Origin: Marsupella aquatica
Taxonomy: Eukaryota > Marchantiophyta
Direction: 5' to 3'
Length of the DNA: 64,000 nucleotides
Assembly (NCBI GenBank): GCA_973895155.1
Contig: OZ316899.1
Coordinates: forward strand, 372,001-436,000
Shown here: positions 11,560 to 24,280 of the stretch, in pieces
How positions within the stretch are numbered: the stretch's first letter is position 1
Layout: each line of letters opens with the position of its first letter
Translations under genes and position numbers: made by a program
The notes under the pieces: generated by a model
Told to the model about the DNA's origin: nothing
The model's database searches: none
Seen by the model: the letters and a program-made list of their open reading frames with translations, nothing else

Positions 11560-14284
11560 CACACAACCCAAGCAAAGATATTGCTATCTCTACCAGTTCG
11601 TTCCCATGGAAGAGCTTAGGGTGGGACCGCAAGCGGAAGACGGATGAACAAACCTTTTAGAAACCAAACAAAACCCCACCTCTATCTTCCAAGAGGCTAG
11701 AGAGTTTTCTCCACTTCAAAACAATAGACTACAACGACAAAACAACAAGACCTAACTCTCCACAAGGACCCCTCCTCATGAGAGTGCCAAATTTACTAAA
11801 GTTCTTTACACAAGGTGACCAGGGAACACCTGTAAGAAATCACCCTGCTAAAAGCTCAATGGAACAAACCATGTTGTTGGGGTCACATCAGCTCCTCCTA
11901 CCATCAATTGGTTTGCAAAACAAAACTAGGGGCTGAGCCCATTGTACCTGATTGCAACCCAATCTCAAGCACCCAAGTTTCAGCAACCCTTGACCAGATC
12001 AATACTTCTTGTCACCTCCCAACTCTGAAGATTCAGATTGTCACTCCTGGGGGTGTCTACTAACTCCGGTCAACAAAACAGCCAAATCAGGGCAGCAAAC
12101 CACACATGGTGAGAAGGTTGCACTTTCAGATTTACTAAAGTACTCCAAACACAACGACCAGGGAAAACCTGTAATCGCTTTGCCAAAAGTCCCCAGCTAG
12201 AGACACCAAAGCATCATAAGGAATCGCCAATACGCTGCCCAAGTATAGTGCCCGAACCAGGGAAAACCTAAAATCACAACACAATATTCTCTCCTCACTG
12301 AACCTCCAGAAAATCAATCACATTGGGTACAAGGTAACATCCAGGTACTCAATCTTTCTAAAGCTTAGTTCTCATGCCAACTACAGAATTGGAGTCATAG
12401 CAAAGAATAATGCAAGAAAAAGAGACTTTATGTAACATCATAAATTTTCCTGGTAGAAATGGAACCTTTGTCCAGGGTCCTTCTCCTCACTTCTCTACAA
12501 CTATCCAACTATGGGATCAAATGCTTGTGGATCTTAGTTTCCACTCCACGTGGATGAAGTTTTCACTAAGCAACTAAGCATTTGTCCCTCCACACAAGAA
12601 ACTACAATCCTTAAATACTTTTCAGCCAATCCAATCCACTCCAATCTAATTCTCACCATGGGCTGAGTGTTCCCCTCTCTTACTAGCTCCTAATTAAGCT
12701 CCTACTTCCATTCAATCCTCGTCCATGTGCTTCAAATCATAGAATTGAATTTCGCGCAGAAAAATTGGAAGCTGCAGACCCCCTTCTGGCATCTGATTTT
12801 TCTCTCACCAACCAGACCTCGGTTGGTGCTCATAATTTTCCAGAAGGTGCGCCTACTTCCCTTCTACCTCCACAAAAATTATCAGCCAATTCGGTAAAGC
12901 GAATGTGGCTCCAGAAAATATTTGGTGTTGCTGATTTTTCTTACCACGAGTTTTGCGCGAATTTCAACTTCGGCGTCTTGCGAGTGAAACTTCTAACTCC
13001 ATTTCAACCTTCCCTTCCAACCTACCACCTTCTTTCTCATGTGTTTCCCACTCACAACTAATCATCATCACCATCTTCCTACCAATCAATTGATTACAAC
13101 AACATTCGTTTGCTTGAAGGTGCGGAATCAAATTTGTACCAAAAGCTAGAAAACTGTAGACCCCCCTCCGGCATCCGATTTTTCTCTCACCAACCAGACT
13201 TCGATTGGTGCTCATAATTTTCCAGAAGGTGCGTCTACTTCCCTTCTACCTCCACAAAAAATATCAGCCAATTTGGTCAAGCAAATGTGGCTCCAGAAAA
13301 TATTTGGTGTCACTGATTTTTCCTACCATGAGTTTTCCGCGATTTTGACTTCGACAACTTGTGATTCGACATTATCTCTCCAATTCGACTTGTCTTTCTA
13401 GGCCACGATTGCTTCACTTCATTTCTTGCAATTGATGACCACCTAATCCACCATATCTCATCAATCAATTGTTGATGGAGTCTTCACTCCTACCTAACTC
13501 CATATCTCAATCAGTCTTATCACCAACTAAGTAATTTCCTATTTCTTTCTTTACTCCTTTGATTCATCTACCTCTTCTTTTGACTACCTTCATCCACATG
13601 AGAGAATCATCTTTAGGAGTACCCCTATTTTCACTCAGGAGTACCCCTGGTTAACTCGCAACAAAATGGTCAAATGGCTTAGCGGCCTAGTGGTTTTGCG
13701 GAAAAATTATTAGACGTCTATTCCTTGCGATTTTTAAAAATTTAACCTGAACTCCGTTTGTGCTGAAATTTTGCCAGTGCGTTTCCTCTACCTATAATCT
13801 ATTACCTGGCAAAAACTCAGACTTTTTGGACTAATCTAAGTCTACCAATAAAATACCTAAAGATGCTAATTTAGTATAAAGTTGTAAAAACAGAAAACTA
13901 TTCTTAGTGTCAAAGAACCAAGGTGTTAATATGTGAAACAAAAATGACCCTAACTTCCTAACGACATGTCCGTTTTGTCTGATATTTTCTTGGGTAGATT
14001 TCTCTATCTAAAATCTATCTACTCATCAAAATTTGAGAGTTTTTCATGACCTACAAAGATTTGACTAAAATATCACAAAAGGCTACTCTACCTTAAAACT
14101 ATCACTATTAACTTCTCACTTAATCTTCTAGGTTCAAAGTTGACCAAGGCCTAAAGCCTTCAACTACATTGAAATTACATAGAAAGAGGTAACTATAAGT
14201 CTTAATAAGCTCAAAAATTAACTAACAGCCCTGTGTGACACCTTTAAGGGGGCGCACAGGAGAAATATCTGATGTAGCACAGTG
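11560..14284. mobile_element. Non-coding insertion splitting the gag, with internal duplications
   Basis: The segment interrupts a gag reading frame and contains no credible ORF. It holds a duplicated block of about 210 bp (12768-12985 and 13148-13365) and a shorter imperfect repeat containing TTTACTAAAGT and GACCAGGGAA (about 11790-11860 and 12128-12200). It looks like a non-autonomous element or LTR-type sequence. I could not define its ends or a target duplication. Confidence 0.4.
12768..13365 (+). repeat. Direct duplication of about 210 bp, period about 380 bp
   Basis: Segments 12768-12985 and 13148-13365 are near-identical over long stretches. Both contain GATTTTTCTCTCACCAACCA, then CATAATTTTCCAGAAGGTGC and GTGGCTCCAGAAAATATTTG, separated by about 160 bp of unrelated sequence. 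This is an internal tandem duplication in the block that splits the gag. Confidence 0.85.
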
Positions 14285-14820
14285 CCAAGACAGTGGGAGT
14301 AACTGGCGCCGTGGTAGGAACTGGAGTAGGAGGGGAAGTGGCAGGAGCAACAGCATGGGCTGCAATGGCATTCTGTAAAGCCAATTGTGAGGCTGCCGCA
14401 ATTGCACTAGCATAGGCAGGGTTAGGCAATTGCGTGATAGCAAGCAACCGTTGAGAGTGTTGCTCATACACATCCAAAGCCTCATGGTGCACATACCTGG
14501 CTAGTTGCTTAAATGCAAAAGCATTTGTGAAATTGCTGTCGTACTTCAACTCCAATTTGTAAATGACAGTGTAGAAAGTGGATTTGAACTCACGCAAAGA
14601 AACAGTGCCTGGCCGCCCACTGAAGTGCTCAATGCGGCCAAATGAGTGACTGGCATCCATGTTGTATGTTGGTGAAGCTGGAACAATCACTGATGTAGAA
14701 GGAGTAAAGGGCAGAGAGTGATAGCAGGCTTCAGGGTAGTAGTGAAGTGACTGCCAAATGTAGCAGAAAGGTTGCGTGGTGTGGGTGTTGTTGCTGTCTA
14801 CTGACGTTGTCAAAGTTACC

Positions 14821-16466
14821 GAGACTCCAATGAAATTGGCACTAACGGTCGTGGATCACTCCGCAAGTGGTACCTGGGTGTCGGTGGCGATGAGCTGCTA
14901 CCTCCCGGCTCATTGGCTGACATGCTGCATGCTCACTCGGGGTGCCAATGGGAAGGAAATTGACAAGAAAAAGGAGTGGCAGCCCAAGGCTAGGAGATAA
15001 AACCCACAAAGGAACAAACGGTGCAAGGCAGCAATGTGTCAAATGTGTAAACACACAGAAAAACCTTCACAGAGAAAAACCGTCGGCAAAGAAAAGACCC
15101 TTAAAAACTCAGGAAAGGCCTAATGTTGGCAGCAATAAAGAAATTTGGGAAAAGAAATAGAAGTGGCCTCCCCTTAAGTGTATACATTGGGCCCCCCCTT
15201 AAGTCTATGCATCGGGGCCCTATAAGGACCCAGAAACCGGCAGCCGGCCGGCCGAGTGTGTATACACAATCGTAGCACACAGCCCTATGCAGTGGTAGTC
15301 GGAAGGCGACAGAAATAGGCAAGGAATTACTATGGCCTGTAAGGGAAAGAAATGGGAGGGCACGATGCCCTATGTACATACAGGCTGCGGAGCACAAAAG
15401 CCGTAAGGAGGAAAAGGCAAGACGAAGCGAGGCAAGGGCGAAATGAAAGAAACAGCCAAAAAGAAAAGCATCGGGCCCCTCTTAATGACTCAAGCTGTGC
15501 AGCATAGGGCTTTGCGCCCCCCTTCTCCTTATGAGCTCCCGAAGAGGGAGGCTACAAACTCCCCCTCAATCCCCTCCTTAAATGCTTCTGTGGGTCTCAT
15601 GCCCTGGTGAAAGTACTCGGAAGGGAGTCAATGTACTCTCCCCCCTTCTTTAATGCAACATAGGGCTGCGTGCCCTCTCCTGACACTCGCTCCCCCCTCC
15701 TTCCTGCTTTTGCTTGTGCTTGGCTGCCCCTCCCCTGCTTTAATGTTGCCTAGGGCCTCTGCCCTGCTTTTGCTTCCCCTCCCCTCCTCTAATGCCCTGT
15801 AAGTTGGGCCTCGTGCTTGGCAGGACTCCCGAGGGGAGTTGACATGAACCCTCCCTCTTTAATTCTTCATAGGGCCTCGTGCCCTCGGTTCTCGCTCCCT
15901 CTCCCTTGTTTTAATTGCAACAGTAGGAGTTTCTTAAGTATACACATAACACCACATCAAACCCATAACTTTTAACCCGCCATTCCAATGCTGCTCAAAG
16001 AAATTGCATCAGCTTTGACGGAAATTGTATGTACCGATACGAGCAATCGAGAAGCACAATGTCTGCAATCTTCTTCCCCTCACTGCCAACTTGGGAGTTC
16101 TTCTTGAATAAAAGGCGTAAGAGAAACAAGCGTACTAAAATTGAATAAAAAACTGGCGAGATGCCAAGATCGGTCGGGAGCATCTAACGAATCACTGTGT
16201 GAATCTCGTGTGCGGAACCAACAAGCACTGTCTGAGCTTTGTCAACAGCAATTCAAGAAGAACTGAAAAACAACAAAGAAAAACATGCCCTAAGTAGGAC
16301 CGGGTCCAGGCGTCACACTAACAACCACCTTTGCTTCAAGAACGGCCCAGACTCGCTACAAGAACATGACACTAACTCAAGTAGTACACTAGCCCTAACT
16401 ATATACCTAGCGGGCATGCGAGGGACATGCCGATGTGCACAAGAGGCATTGTCCTTCGGCATGACA
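14821..16466. repeat. Non-coding region with repeated AGGGCCTCGTGCCCT blocks
   Basis: No gene supported. From about 15480 to 15930 there are some six or seven imperfect copies of a 60-90 bp unit combining a pyrimidine-rich run, TTTAATGC and AGGGC(C)T(C/G)GTGCCCT, the last being a small palindrome. A related unit occurs at 44590-44800. The left part (14821-15150) is probably the 5' leader of the minus-strand gag gene. Confidence 0.5.
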
Positions 16467-16520
16467 CTCTAAACCCATCTAACTAGGGTATCTTACTGGG
16501 GTTAGCTTTAACTCACAACA
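16467..16520 (-). repeat. Partial 3' LTR of copia-1
   Basis: Matches the inner end of the right LTR (26335-26390) and adjoins the polypurine tract CTCCCCCTTGG (plus-strand view) at 16521. Similarity stops near 16467, so this LTR is truncated or replaced on its left. Confidence 0.65.
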
Positions 16521-16537
16521 CTCCCCCTTGGTTGATT

Positions 16538-17159
16538 GAAAACTGAATTAAAATCAACCACACTAGGGAAAGCCTAACCCTATTATGATTCCGGAAAACT
16601 CGGTTTGGTCTCATCAAACCCATGCTTCTTACTGCCAGGGAAAGAGTACCACAACCTTACATTGGTGGAAACATAAAAAGTAGCCTATTAATTGCTGGCT
16701 AAGAAGGGGTGCTAAGTATATGGCTAATGGTGACTTCTAATATAAGTGTAATGTGATTTGACTAAAAATAAATCTGATATTCGGTTGATTTCTGGTTTCT
16801 CTATTGTTAACCCTAAAGGTTAGAGTCACGGCTAAGTATAGATTTAACAGGCCAGGAAGTGAAGTGGCATCCCGTCAAGGCTCTGACTCCTTTGAATCTC
16901 AAATGAGAATGAGGGTTTATGTGTAGAAGCGACGATAGCACATGCAATGAAGTTGCCCAAAATGGAATGTCACTTATGAAGTCATAGCTGTTCAAATACA
17001 ATTGTCGTTTAGGAAGCTTAGGGATCGGTGTGATGGCTGGCGTCAGGGGAGCAGCTGCTGCGGGGCCGTGCGTCTTGACTACTCCGTGAAATGTACAGCC
17101 TGCCATGGAACAAAGAAAGGTAAGTTATCAAGCTGCAAGCTCTAACTGGTTGCATCGTT
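16538..17159 (-). other. copia-1 3' region, no gene
   Basis: Lies between the RNase H end and the 3' LTR remnant. Only short unsupported frames are present. Confidence 0.4.
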
Positions 17160-17659
17160 GGTTTGTAATAAGATGGATAATCTTTGCATTCCAATTCCAA
17201 ATGTATGATCTTTATGCAGGGCTGGGGGTAGCGGCTTGGTAAATAAACCAGCTTTGTTGTCGGTAGTTGATATTCATTCCACTCAAATTTTATCTCCATG
17301 TTGCTCATGTGTATAAACCAGTTTTGGGCCTATATGCTTAATCCAGTCACCTTTAATAAAACCTTGAATGTGCAATCTGGTCCACACATGGTCTATTGTC
17401 CTCATAAATAATTGTAGGCTCTTGCAGATCCGGTTGTCCCGTATTCTTGTTAATATGGGCCATCAAATTTTGGAGCCAAACACATTCCCTAGTTGCTTCA
17501 TATAAAGCAATGATCTCCGTGTGGTTTGATGATGTAGCTGCGAGGGATTGTTTTGTGCTTTTCCAAGAAATTGTTGTTTTGCCCTGCAAGAACACATATC
17601 CCGTTTGGGACTTGGCATCATCCGGATCAGACAAATATCCCGCATCAGCATAACCAGTC
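17160..17659 (-). pseudogene. copia-1 RNase H domain fragment
   Basis: The minus-strand frame encodes TGYADAGYLSDPDDAKSQTG near 17650-17590, then GYVFLQGKTTISWKSTKQ and ATRECVWLQN, the classic Ty1/copia RNase H block. After a stop near 17353 weaker matches continue (GDWIKHIGPKLVYTHE, then the C-terminal LPTTKLVYLPS). Copia-2 is inserted just upstream (ATTAC duplicated at 17660-17664 and 21773-21777), separating this domain from RT. Confidence 0.85.
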
Positions 17660-17678
17660 ATTACTATTACAAGGTAAG

Positions 17679-19160
17679 AGTGGTGGACCCAGCCACCCAA
17701 CACCCTCACCAATCCCAGCACCCACGCCTAAGTGCCCCTGGTGCCTGAATGCCTCCACAGAATACCTTGAGCAAGCAACTCGATGCCCTTTGCACCGCCC
17801 GCGGCCCCTCCCATACAAAGCCGCACTTGCTCTCCAATGCGACCGCTACTCCATGGTCCTCACTATCTGCACAAGCAATCAAGCACCTCGGTAAGTAACC
17901 CTCAAGATCTAGATCTCCCAAGTCTAGCATCCTAACTCAAGCTCAACAAACATTGATAAGTAGGTCAACGAAGGTCCTCCCAATGCCATAAGCTGGAACC
18001 AGAACCAACACCCATTGTTTGTCTAGTATAACTCCTTCCTTGGGCGCAGCCCGGGTTCCCCCTTGTACCTATCCATCACCAACTGACCACCCTACCCCCA
18101 GGACATGCTCATGGCCCAAATAACGTAGCTTGTCCTAAAGTTTGTCCCAACACGCCGGGACCAGAATGGTCTCGGCTTTAGCAACTCACTCCCGGTTCTT
18201 GCCCCACTGATGGTCTAGGGGCCAAATTCCCTTGGAACTCAACCTCCACGCCTACTTGGCCTTGCCTCCCCAACGCAAGCTCCCTTGAGAGGTTGAACAT
18301 GGCTTGGCTACTATTTCGGCATGATTTGGCAAGCGGGCGAGATAGCACCCGCAAACCTTGAAAATCTATGGTTCCCCCAAACCCAACTGAGCTTAGGAGG
18401 ATGTATCCCTCGAGAGATTTCCAACGCACCTAGGAAGTCCCCCAACGAACTTCTTGTTGGGAAGTTATTGCCGTTTCCGTTTGGCATTTTCCCTTAGTGT
18501 CGCAACCGCCGCGGCTTGCAACTTCGGCTCACCCTTAGCCCCCAGGGAGACATCACTCCCCTCATATATGTTTCTGGAGACCTTCCACCCCCGGACCAGC
18601 TTTGGTTCCCAAATTTTGGCCCCCTACCTAGACCCCAACCCGCATGTCTGGGCGTGCCACCAACTGACAATGCCCATAACTTTCTAGTTAGGGATCCGCA
18701 AGCAGAGTGCCTTAGCCCATTGTGATCAAACCAACCCAGTGCTCATGCCTAGGCCCTCAAATCTCATTGACGCCTGGGGCCCGCGATCGGCCAAACCCGG
18801 ATCGGGCCATAACTCGCGCCCCAAGCGTATGTTGCCCATGGTGTCAACTTCATTGGCCTTGGGCCCAAGAGGAGCTCTCACTCAAGCCCTCAGAACTCAA
18901 AGTCTGTCCGGGGGTCTGGACGATCGACCTTGAGCCCGACCCTTTTCCCCTCGACCTGACCAACTCTCAGCTAGTCTAAGTCCTTAGTGCGTGTCACCAG
19001 CTTGGCGCCTTGCCTTCGCTAGTGCCACGTCCCATTGCCCACAAGTCTCCCCATGCTAAGTACTCCCCGGATGGCCTATCCGGGCCTGGACCAGAAGGGA
19101 GCTCAGCGTCAGAGTTAGCGACGCCGGAGCTAAGTGTTAAGGTAGTCGAGTTTCGCAACT
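17679..19160 (+). repeat. Repeat R, copy 1 (1.48 kb) with 5-bp TSD GTAAG
   Basis: GC-rich, non-coding repeat starting AGTGGTGGACC and ending ..GAGTTTCGCAACT, flanked by GTAAG at 17674-17678 and 19161-19165. It sits inside the 3' LTR of copia-2. Two other copies in the window (26479-27800 inverted, and 30863-43811 interrupted) have the same ends and their own 5-bp duplications. The ends form an imperfect inverted repeat (AGTGGTGGACC against AGTCGTGGAAC in copies with better ends). Open frames inside are not conserved between copies. Confidence 0.85.
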
Positions 19161-19165
19161 GTAAG

Positions 19166-19312
19166 TAACCTTGTGATAGAACGACACACCAATACCCCAA
19201 CAAGAATGATGATATCCATTAGAGGTCCAAGAGGTATATGCATATGGAGGTAGTTATGGTAACTACCTCTTCCCTAAACTCTAGATGTTTACCTAATCCA
19301 TGGGTTATAACA
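19166..19312 (-). repeat. 3' LTR of copia-2 (main part)
   Basis: Near-identical to 21626-21772, sharing for example GATAGAACGACACACCAATA and CTACCTCTTCCCTAAACTCT. The remaining 14 bp lie left of R1 at 17665-17678. Confidence 0.9.
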
Positions 19313-19322
19313 CTCCCCCTTG

Positions 19323-21590
19323 TTTTATATGATATAAGGCAACCACATTAGGGTTTACATCTAGGATTAAGTATTTACTATGGTAGCCATTGGAGTGGTC
19401 TCATTAAAACCCTCTTACCTCTTTTTGAGGGAAAGAGTGCCACCACCACATGTTATGGAACCATTTGAAATTAGCTAGTTAAAAAAAATTGTGTATATGA
19501 AATTTCTACAAAGTCTCTTAATGCTTATGTCAACACTGTGGTCTTGTGGAAGATCCTCCTTGGTTGGTGTTAGCAAAGTTGACTGCATCATGTGTCTCGT
19601 TCCATGCTGGTAATGAAGACTCCTTGATGTTCATAGATTACATGCAAGGAAATTCTTGGCCTTGGAGTCGTTTGGAGTGTCCAATCCTAGATTGGGTGTT
19701 GGCATAACCTGGTCAAACCATAACATATACCATATCCATATCATAGAGATATCCTATTAAGATATGGCGCACCATCTCTCGTGGTGCCTTACCAGGCCAT
19801 ATCTCATTGACCTTATGGTACCTTACAACTTGATACCGTACCTCATATGATCATATGATACCATATCATGATAAGGTCTATTTTATTCCCAAATTTAGTA
19901 GTTATGATATGTCATCCCATATTAGTGGGTGAATGTGTGAACATCCTGTCCAATCGTGAAAAAGATTCCTCATTTTTCAGAATTGGCCATATGGTTCCAA
20001 CTCATAGAATATAGTTGGACCATTGTTAAATACTGATTGGTGCAAAAAAGGCACTTGTGCAATAGGCACATTCCATGGGTTATATTGCTTGATGCCAAGC
20101 GTCTCCCCCTCAAGTTATCAAATATTTTTCCTTCATGCCTGAGTGTGCAATAGGCACCCATTTGCTTCCATGTGCAGTAGGCACAGAGTTTTATGTGCAG
20201 TACGTAGGGACCTTGGGGAAAAATATCTCCCCCAGAATTTGTGAAATTAATTGGGAAATTTTTACATGGAGACATTTCCAATAAGTGTTTTTCGTTCTTA
20301 TGTCTTCCCTTCCCTTTCATGATATGTTTGTTCCTTAAATCAATTTTGGCATTGTATGAAATGTCATGGTATGCAATTCAGGCATTTATAAGCTTTTTGG
20401 GCATAAGAAATAGTGTGATTGCATAAGGAGAAGGGTACTGCTCTTCTTGCTCTTATGAAGAAATATTCATTTTCCTTTCTAGTGAATATCGTTCGTTATG
20501 AAAGGAAATCCCTGTGTATTAACATGCAGTAGTTGAGGAGGAACTCCCCTTTGGCTTCTTTGGTCTCTTGAGTTGGCCTTCTCAAGCTTTGTTTTGAAAG
20601 CATTTTGCTAAAGAAAATAGAATTTGGGGGTTACACTGGTGTTTAGTGTAGTTTAAGTGTATTTCCCTGGTTAAGTGCACAATTTTATTTTTAAATGCAA
20701 ATATCTTTGATGGGTTTTGCACTTAAGGAGGGTTTTCAGTTAGCATGTTTTCTCGATGTTTTGACGTTCTTTGTTGCGAGATTTTATTATCAGCGCGCGT
20801 TCTTGTTCCCTCTTTTGGTCTTGCCTTCTCTTGATTGATCTGTGCCTTCAGACTCTTTTATTCAATCAGTCTCGCATCTATCAGGGTGTGAACGGTGACG
20901 GCCGAGGTGGTTCAGTTGTTTCTTGCCCTCTTCTCTATTCCTTCTATTCTTTTATGTTCTCTTCTCACTATGTCATTTGAGAAACTCTCTCCCCTAAGTT
21001 GTCTTTGATGGCCCTTTCTTGTTTTCCTCTCGTTGAAGTCGGTCTTCTTTACTGTCCCAATCCTTCCTTCGATGAGGGGAAATCTGTAATCTTAAGTGAT
21101 TAAACTTGGATCCTTTCATAAATTTGTCTCTCGGCAATGGTCGGCTCTTATAGGGACTGGAAGGACCTTAGCCTCTTTATATGTGGCAAATTCCCGTCTG
21201 AAGTCGAGATGCTCCTCCAAAATTGTCATGTGTGATTACATTTCTAACTTTAGGCTAAACAAGGACGTTTGTGATTCCTCCACATATCATTGCGGAAGCC
21301 ATGTCGCCTTTACATGTACTGGATCTGAAATGGTCGTGCCCAATTACCTCTATAGAAATGCAATACGTGGAGCAATATGTGCAAGCTTGATATCCTGAAT
21401 GTTACAAGGGATTAATGGGAAACAAACCTACTGCAAGTGACCTTCCGAGTTTGAAAGAAGACCAGGAGTACAAGGAAGATGCATGCAGTGCAAGTTTGCC
21501 GACGGACAGGAGATCTCCAAAAACTAGTCAAGACCTGATAGCCTGGCCTTACGAGGGTAGAGGCGATGAGCTTATGATTGTAAAGAGACC
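19323..21590. other. copia-2 interior without coding capacity
   Basis: AT-rich internal region. No retroviral domain recognised. Four short repeats related to TGTGCARTAGGCAC occur on the plus strand between about 20050 and 20205. A 116-codon minus-strand frame (20320-19970) has no recognisable features. Confidence 0.5.
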
Positions 21591-21610
21591 GGTACATCGT
21601 GCTGATAACG

Positions 21611-21772
21611 TGTTACAAGGTAGGTAACCTTGTGATAGAACGACACACCAATACACCAGCAAGAATGATGATATTCATTAGAGGTCCAAGAGGTATATAC
21701 AAATGGTGGGTAGTTATGGTAACTACCTCTTCCCTAAACTCTAGATGTTAACCTAATCCATGGGTTATAACA
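21611..21772 (-). repeat. 5' LTR of copia-2
   Basis: On the minus strand it begins TGTTATAACCC at 21772 and ends TAACA at 21611, followed by the CGTTATCAGCACGATG primer-site sequence. It pairs with the split LTR at 17665-19312. Confidence 0.88.
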
Positions 21773-21777
21773 ATTAC

Positions 21778-22927
21778 CGGACTCATATCCTTTTGGGAAG
21801 TTCTGCATATTGAACTGTTTAAGTATTCTCTTGGTGTATGTTGACTGGTTTATCAGTATGCCAATAGGGAGATAATCAAACTGTATGCCCATGCAGTAGC
21901 TTGGTTCACCAATATCCTTCATCCCAAAGACTCCCTTCAATGTTGCTATTGTGTTTGCAATTAAGCTGGGAGTTCCAAAAATGTTGATATCATCTACGTA
22001 AAGTGCAAGAATGAAAAATTCCTTGCCCTCATGTTTGAGGAATAAACAAGGTGCTATGTCTTCATTAATGAAGTTTAAGGCTAGCATTTCTGCCTTGAGT
22101 CTTTTATACCAGATTCTACCGCTCTGTTTTAGGCCATTTATTGAGCTTAGCACCTGTATTGCAAAGGCCTGCCTTTGTTTATTTTCTTGGGCATCCATTG
22201 GTACATCTAATTCTATTTCCTTGAGTGTGTTTAGCACACTGTCTAACCAGTTGTTGTTTTTGCTTGTTCGGAGGTCCTCCATGGTTATTATGCCCCTTCC
22301 AGTGCTCAGTAGGAGTTTCACTGGGCAGTCCAGCTTTGTGCCAATTAGGTGTGTGTAGCACACCTTGTGAATGGTGGACAGTAGGTCCTTTTTTCCACGT
22401 ATCAGTAATTTGATTAATGCAGATAATAATTCTGGCTCTAATTTTTTTGCCTCTCCCCCTGAATATGAAACTCCACTCTTGTGAGTAATTCGGGGGGTGC
22501 TTTCATATAAATCTCAGTGTCCAGGATGCCGTGTAGGTATGCCGTGACTATGGTCCATCAAATGCATGACCAATTTATGAATCAGTGCAAAAGCAATCAT
22601 GTACCTGTATGTTGTTGCGTCCATAACTGGGGAGTATGTCAAGTCATAGTCTTTGCCATATATTTGTGTATAGCCTTTGGCGACCAGTCAAGCTTTACAT
22701 CATACCACTTCTCCTTTTGCATTTCTTTCCCTCATGAATGTAAACTTGTACCCTGTGAAGCTTTTTTCTGGTGGGACAGATATTATTGGGCCAAAAATGT
22801 GTCTCTTTATAAGTGAGTCTAATTCTGAATTGATTGCCTCCTCCCATAGTGGCCAGTCCTCTTTGTTTTGTGCTTCCTGGACTGTGAGGGGGTCTGGTGT
22901 GTCATTTGTAATCTCTTGTGATATCAA
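21778..22927 (-). pseudogene. copia-1 reverse transcriptase
   Basis: Minus-strand pieces. 22927-22700 encodes the RT start (NKEDWPLWEEAINSELDSL.., then GYKFTFMRER). 22363-21778 encodes the palm with ALYVDDINIFG (catalytic YVDD) and INQSTYTKRILKQFNM. Stops and frameshifts between 22700 and 22363 break the protein. Copia-2 inserted at its C-terminal side. Confidence 0.88.
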
Positions 22928-22990
22928 GAATGCAAATTGGTCATCAATTTTGATGTTTTCTCTGGACCAAACCTGCCCTCTGTGTGTATA

Positions 22991-24280
22991 CTATATTGAG
23001 ATTTCTTCATTATCTATTTGAGTGTTAACCTCCATTTTGACCGGGGTCTGTTCCGCTCCCTGTTCCAATGTGGGTATTGGATTCCTTCTTTGTCGGGGAC
23101 AAATATCTTTAGACCCCTGGGGGCGTCCCCTCTTAGCTCTTGGTGGGGCCTCTGCTGTTGTCATGTTTGTTGGTTTCACTCTAGCGGGAGCATTCACAAC
23201 CTCTATGTGGGACCGTGTGACCTTAGCGGCATCGTTAAATGCATCAGGTAATTTGTCTAACATTTGGTTCAAATGTAGGACACGCTGAACCTCCTCATCT
23301 GTCTGTCAAGTTCTAGGGTCATTCAAAAATGTGGTCTTTGTTTGCCACATTAACTTAGATACACTTGTTGTATCCTCAGTCCTTTCTGATCCCAAGGTCA
23401 TGTATACGTTCTCAAAGAAGTTACAGTCTTGGAATCTAGCTTTATAAACGTCCCTTGTTGTTGGTTCTAGGAATCTTATTATAGATGGCGAGTCAAGCCT
23501 ATATATATTCCTTTATGGCGTTGGGGGCCCATTTTAGTGCGTTTGGGGCCCAATATTGGGCCTAACATGTGGCATCCAAATGTTCGTAGGTGGGGGATGT
23601 CCGAGGGCAGGCCAAATGCAATGTGGAGAGGAGACGTGGAATTAAATGATGAAGGTCTGTATTTCAATAGGGAAGCTACATGTAGTATTGCATGTCCCCA
23701 TGCAATGGCAAGTAGTTTTGTTTGCATTAGGAGTGGGCATACAATCATCTATAGTCGTTTGATAACCGACTCTGCTATGCCATTTTGAAAATGTACATAG
23801 GAAACAGGTACTGGGCGTTTATTCCTGAAATAAGACAGAAGTCATCAAAAGTTGTTCAACTAAACTCTTTGGCTCCATCAACTTGTAAATTCTGTATAGG
23901 GTTTTCTGGGAACTGCGCTTTTAACTTAAGCATGTTGGCCAGGATTTGTGAGAAGACCAGATTTCTTGTGGATAACAGTGATACCTGTGACCACTTAGTA
24001 GAGGAATCGATGATGACTAAAAAGAATCTAAGTGGTCTGCTAGGTGGTTCAATAGGACCACAACGTCCGCATTTAGTTGTTCTAAGAAATTTGGAATAGA
24101 GTGGGCTGTTTTAAAGATTGCTGGGCGGACTGTCAACTTGCCTTGGGAGCAGGCCATACATGGGTCTTTCATCATGGATGTTTGGGCAGCTGGTGGTATG
24201 CCTATGGAATCTTTAAGAATTCTGCTGTACAAGCTTGTACCCGTGTATGTGGCCCAACCTTTTGCACCACAATTCTGCAA
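22991..24280 (-). pseudogene. copia-1 integrase and C-terminal linker, frameshifted
   Basis: The zinc-binding end reads CMACSQGKLTVRP (near 24155), followed by core fragments in several frames (near 23990-23780) and then ASLLKYRPSSFNSTSPLHIAFG, PHLRTFGCHMLGPI and HKGIYIGL (23748-23479), matching the typical copia integrase C-terminal block. The linker to RT (23272-22991) has an A-rich basic stretch. Multiple frameshifts. Confidence 0.8.

Larger units (their letters stand above)
9829..14813 (-). pseudogene. LTR-retrotransposon gag with two zinc knuckles, split by an insertion
   Basis: The N-terminal gag part reads from 14813 down to about 14285 (HSFGRIEHFSGRPGTVSLRE, then an Ala/Pro-rich stretch). 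The central and C-terminal part reads from about 11560 down to 10195 and weakly on to 9829. It contains a gag helical core and two CCHC knuckles, CNYCGNPNHKANEC and CDFCGKVGHLEVVC, followed by a Pro-rich basic linker. In-frame amber codons sit at 11481-11479 and 10773-10771. About 2.7 kb of non-coding DNA separates the halves. The organisation resembles the gag of the 34-kb DNMT-bearing element (gag core, knuckles, coiled linker), but no pol follows it here. Nucleic-acid binding by the knuckles is family knowledge; element identity is inference. Confidence 0.75.
17665..21772 (-). mobile_element. Non-autonomous LTR retrotransposon (copia-2) nested in copia-1
   Basis: Bounded by LTRs at 21611-21772 and at 17665-17678 plus 19166-19312 (split by repeat R1). 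The 5-bp target duplication ATTAC lies at 17660-17664 and 21773-21777. On the minus strand the 5' LTR runs TGTTATAACCC to CTTGTAACA and is followed by a TTATCAGCACGATG primer site (about 21590-21608). A polypurine tract (CTCCCCCTTG on plus, 19313-19322) precedes the 3' LTR. The 2.3-kb interior has no gag or pol, so it depends on enzymes from other copies, as in LARD/TRIM-like elements. Confidence 0.85.

Noticed and set aside
18454-19203. ORFs within repeat R (about 70-85 codons)
   Set aside because: Not conserved in frame among the three R copies; no recognisable domain.
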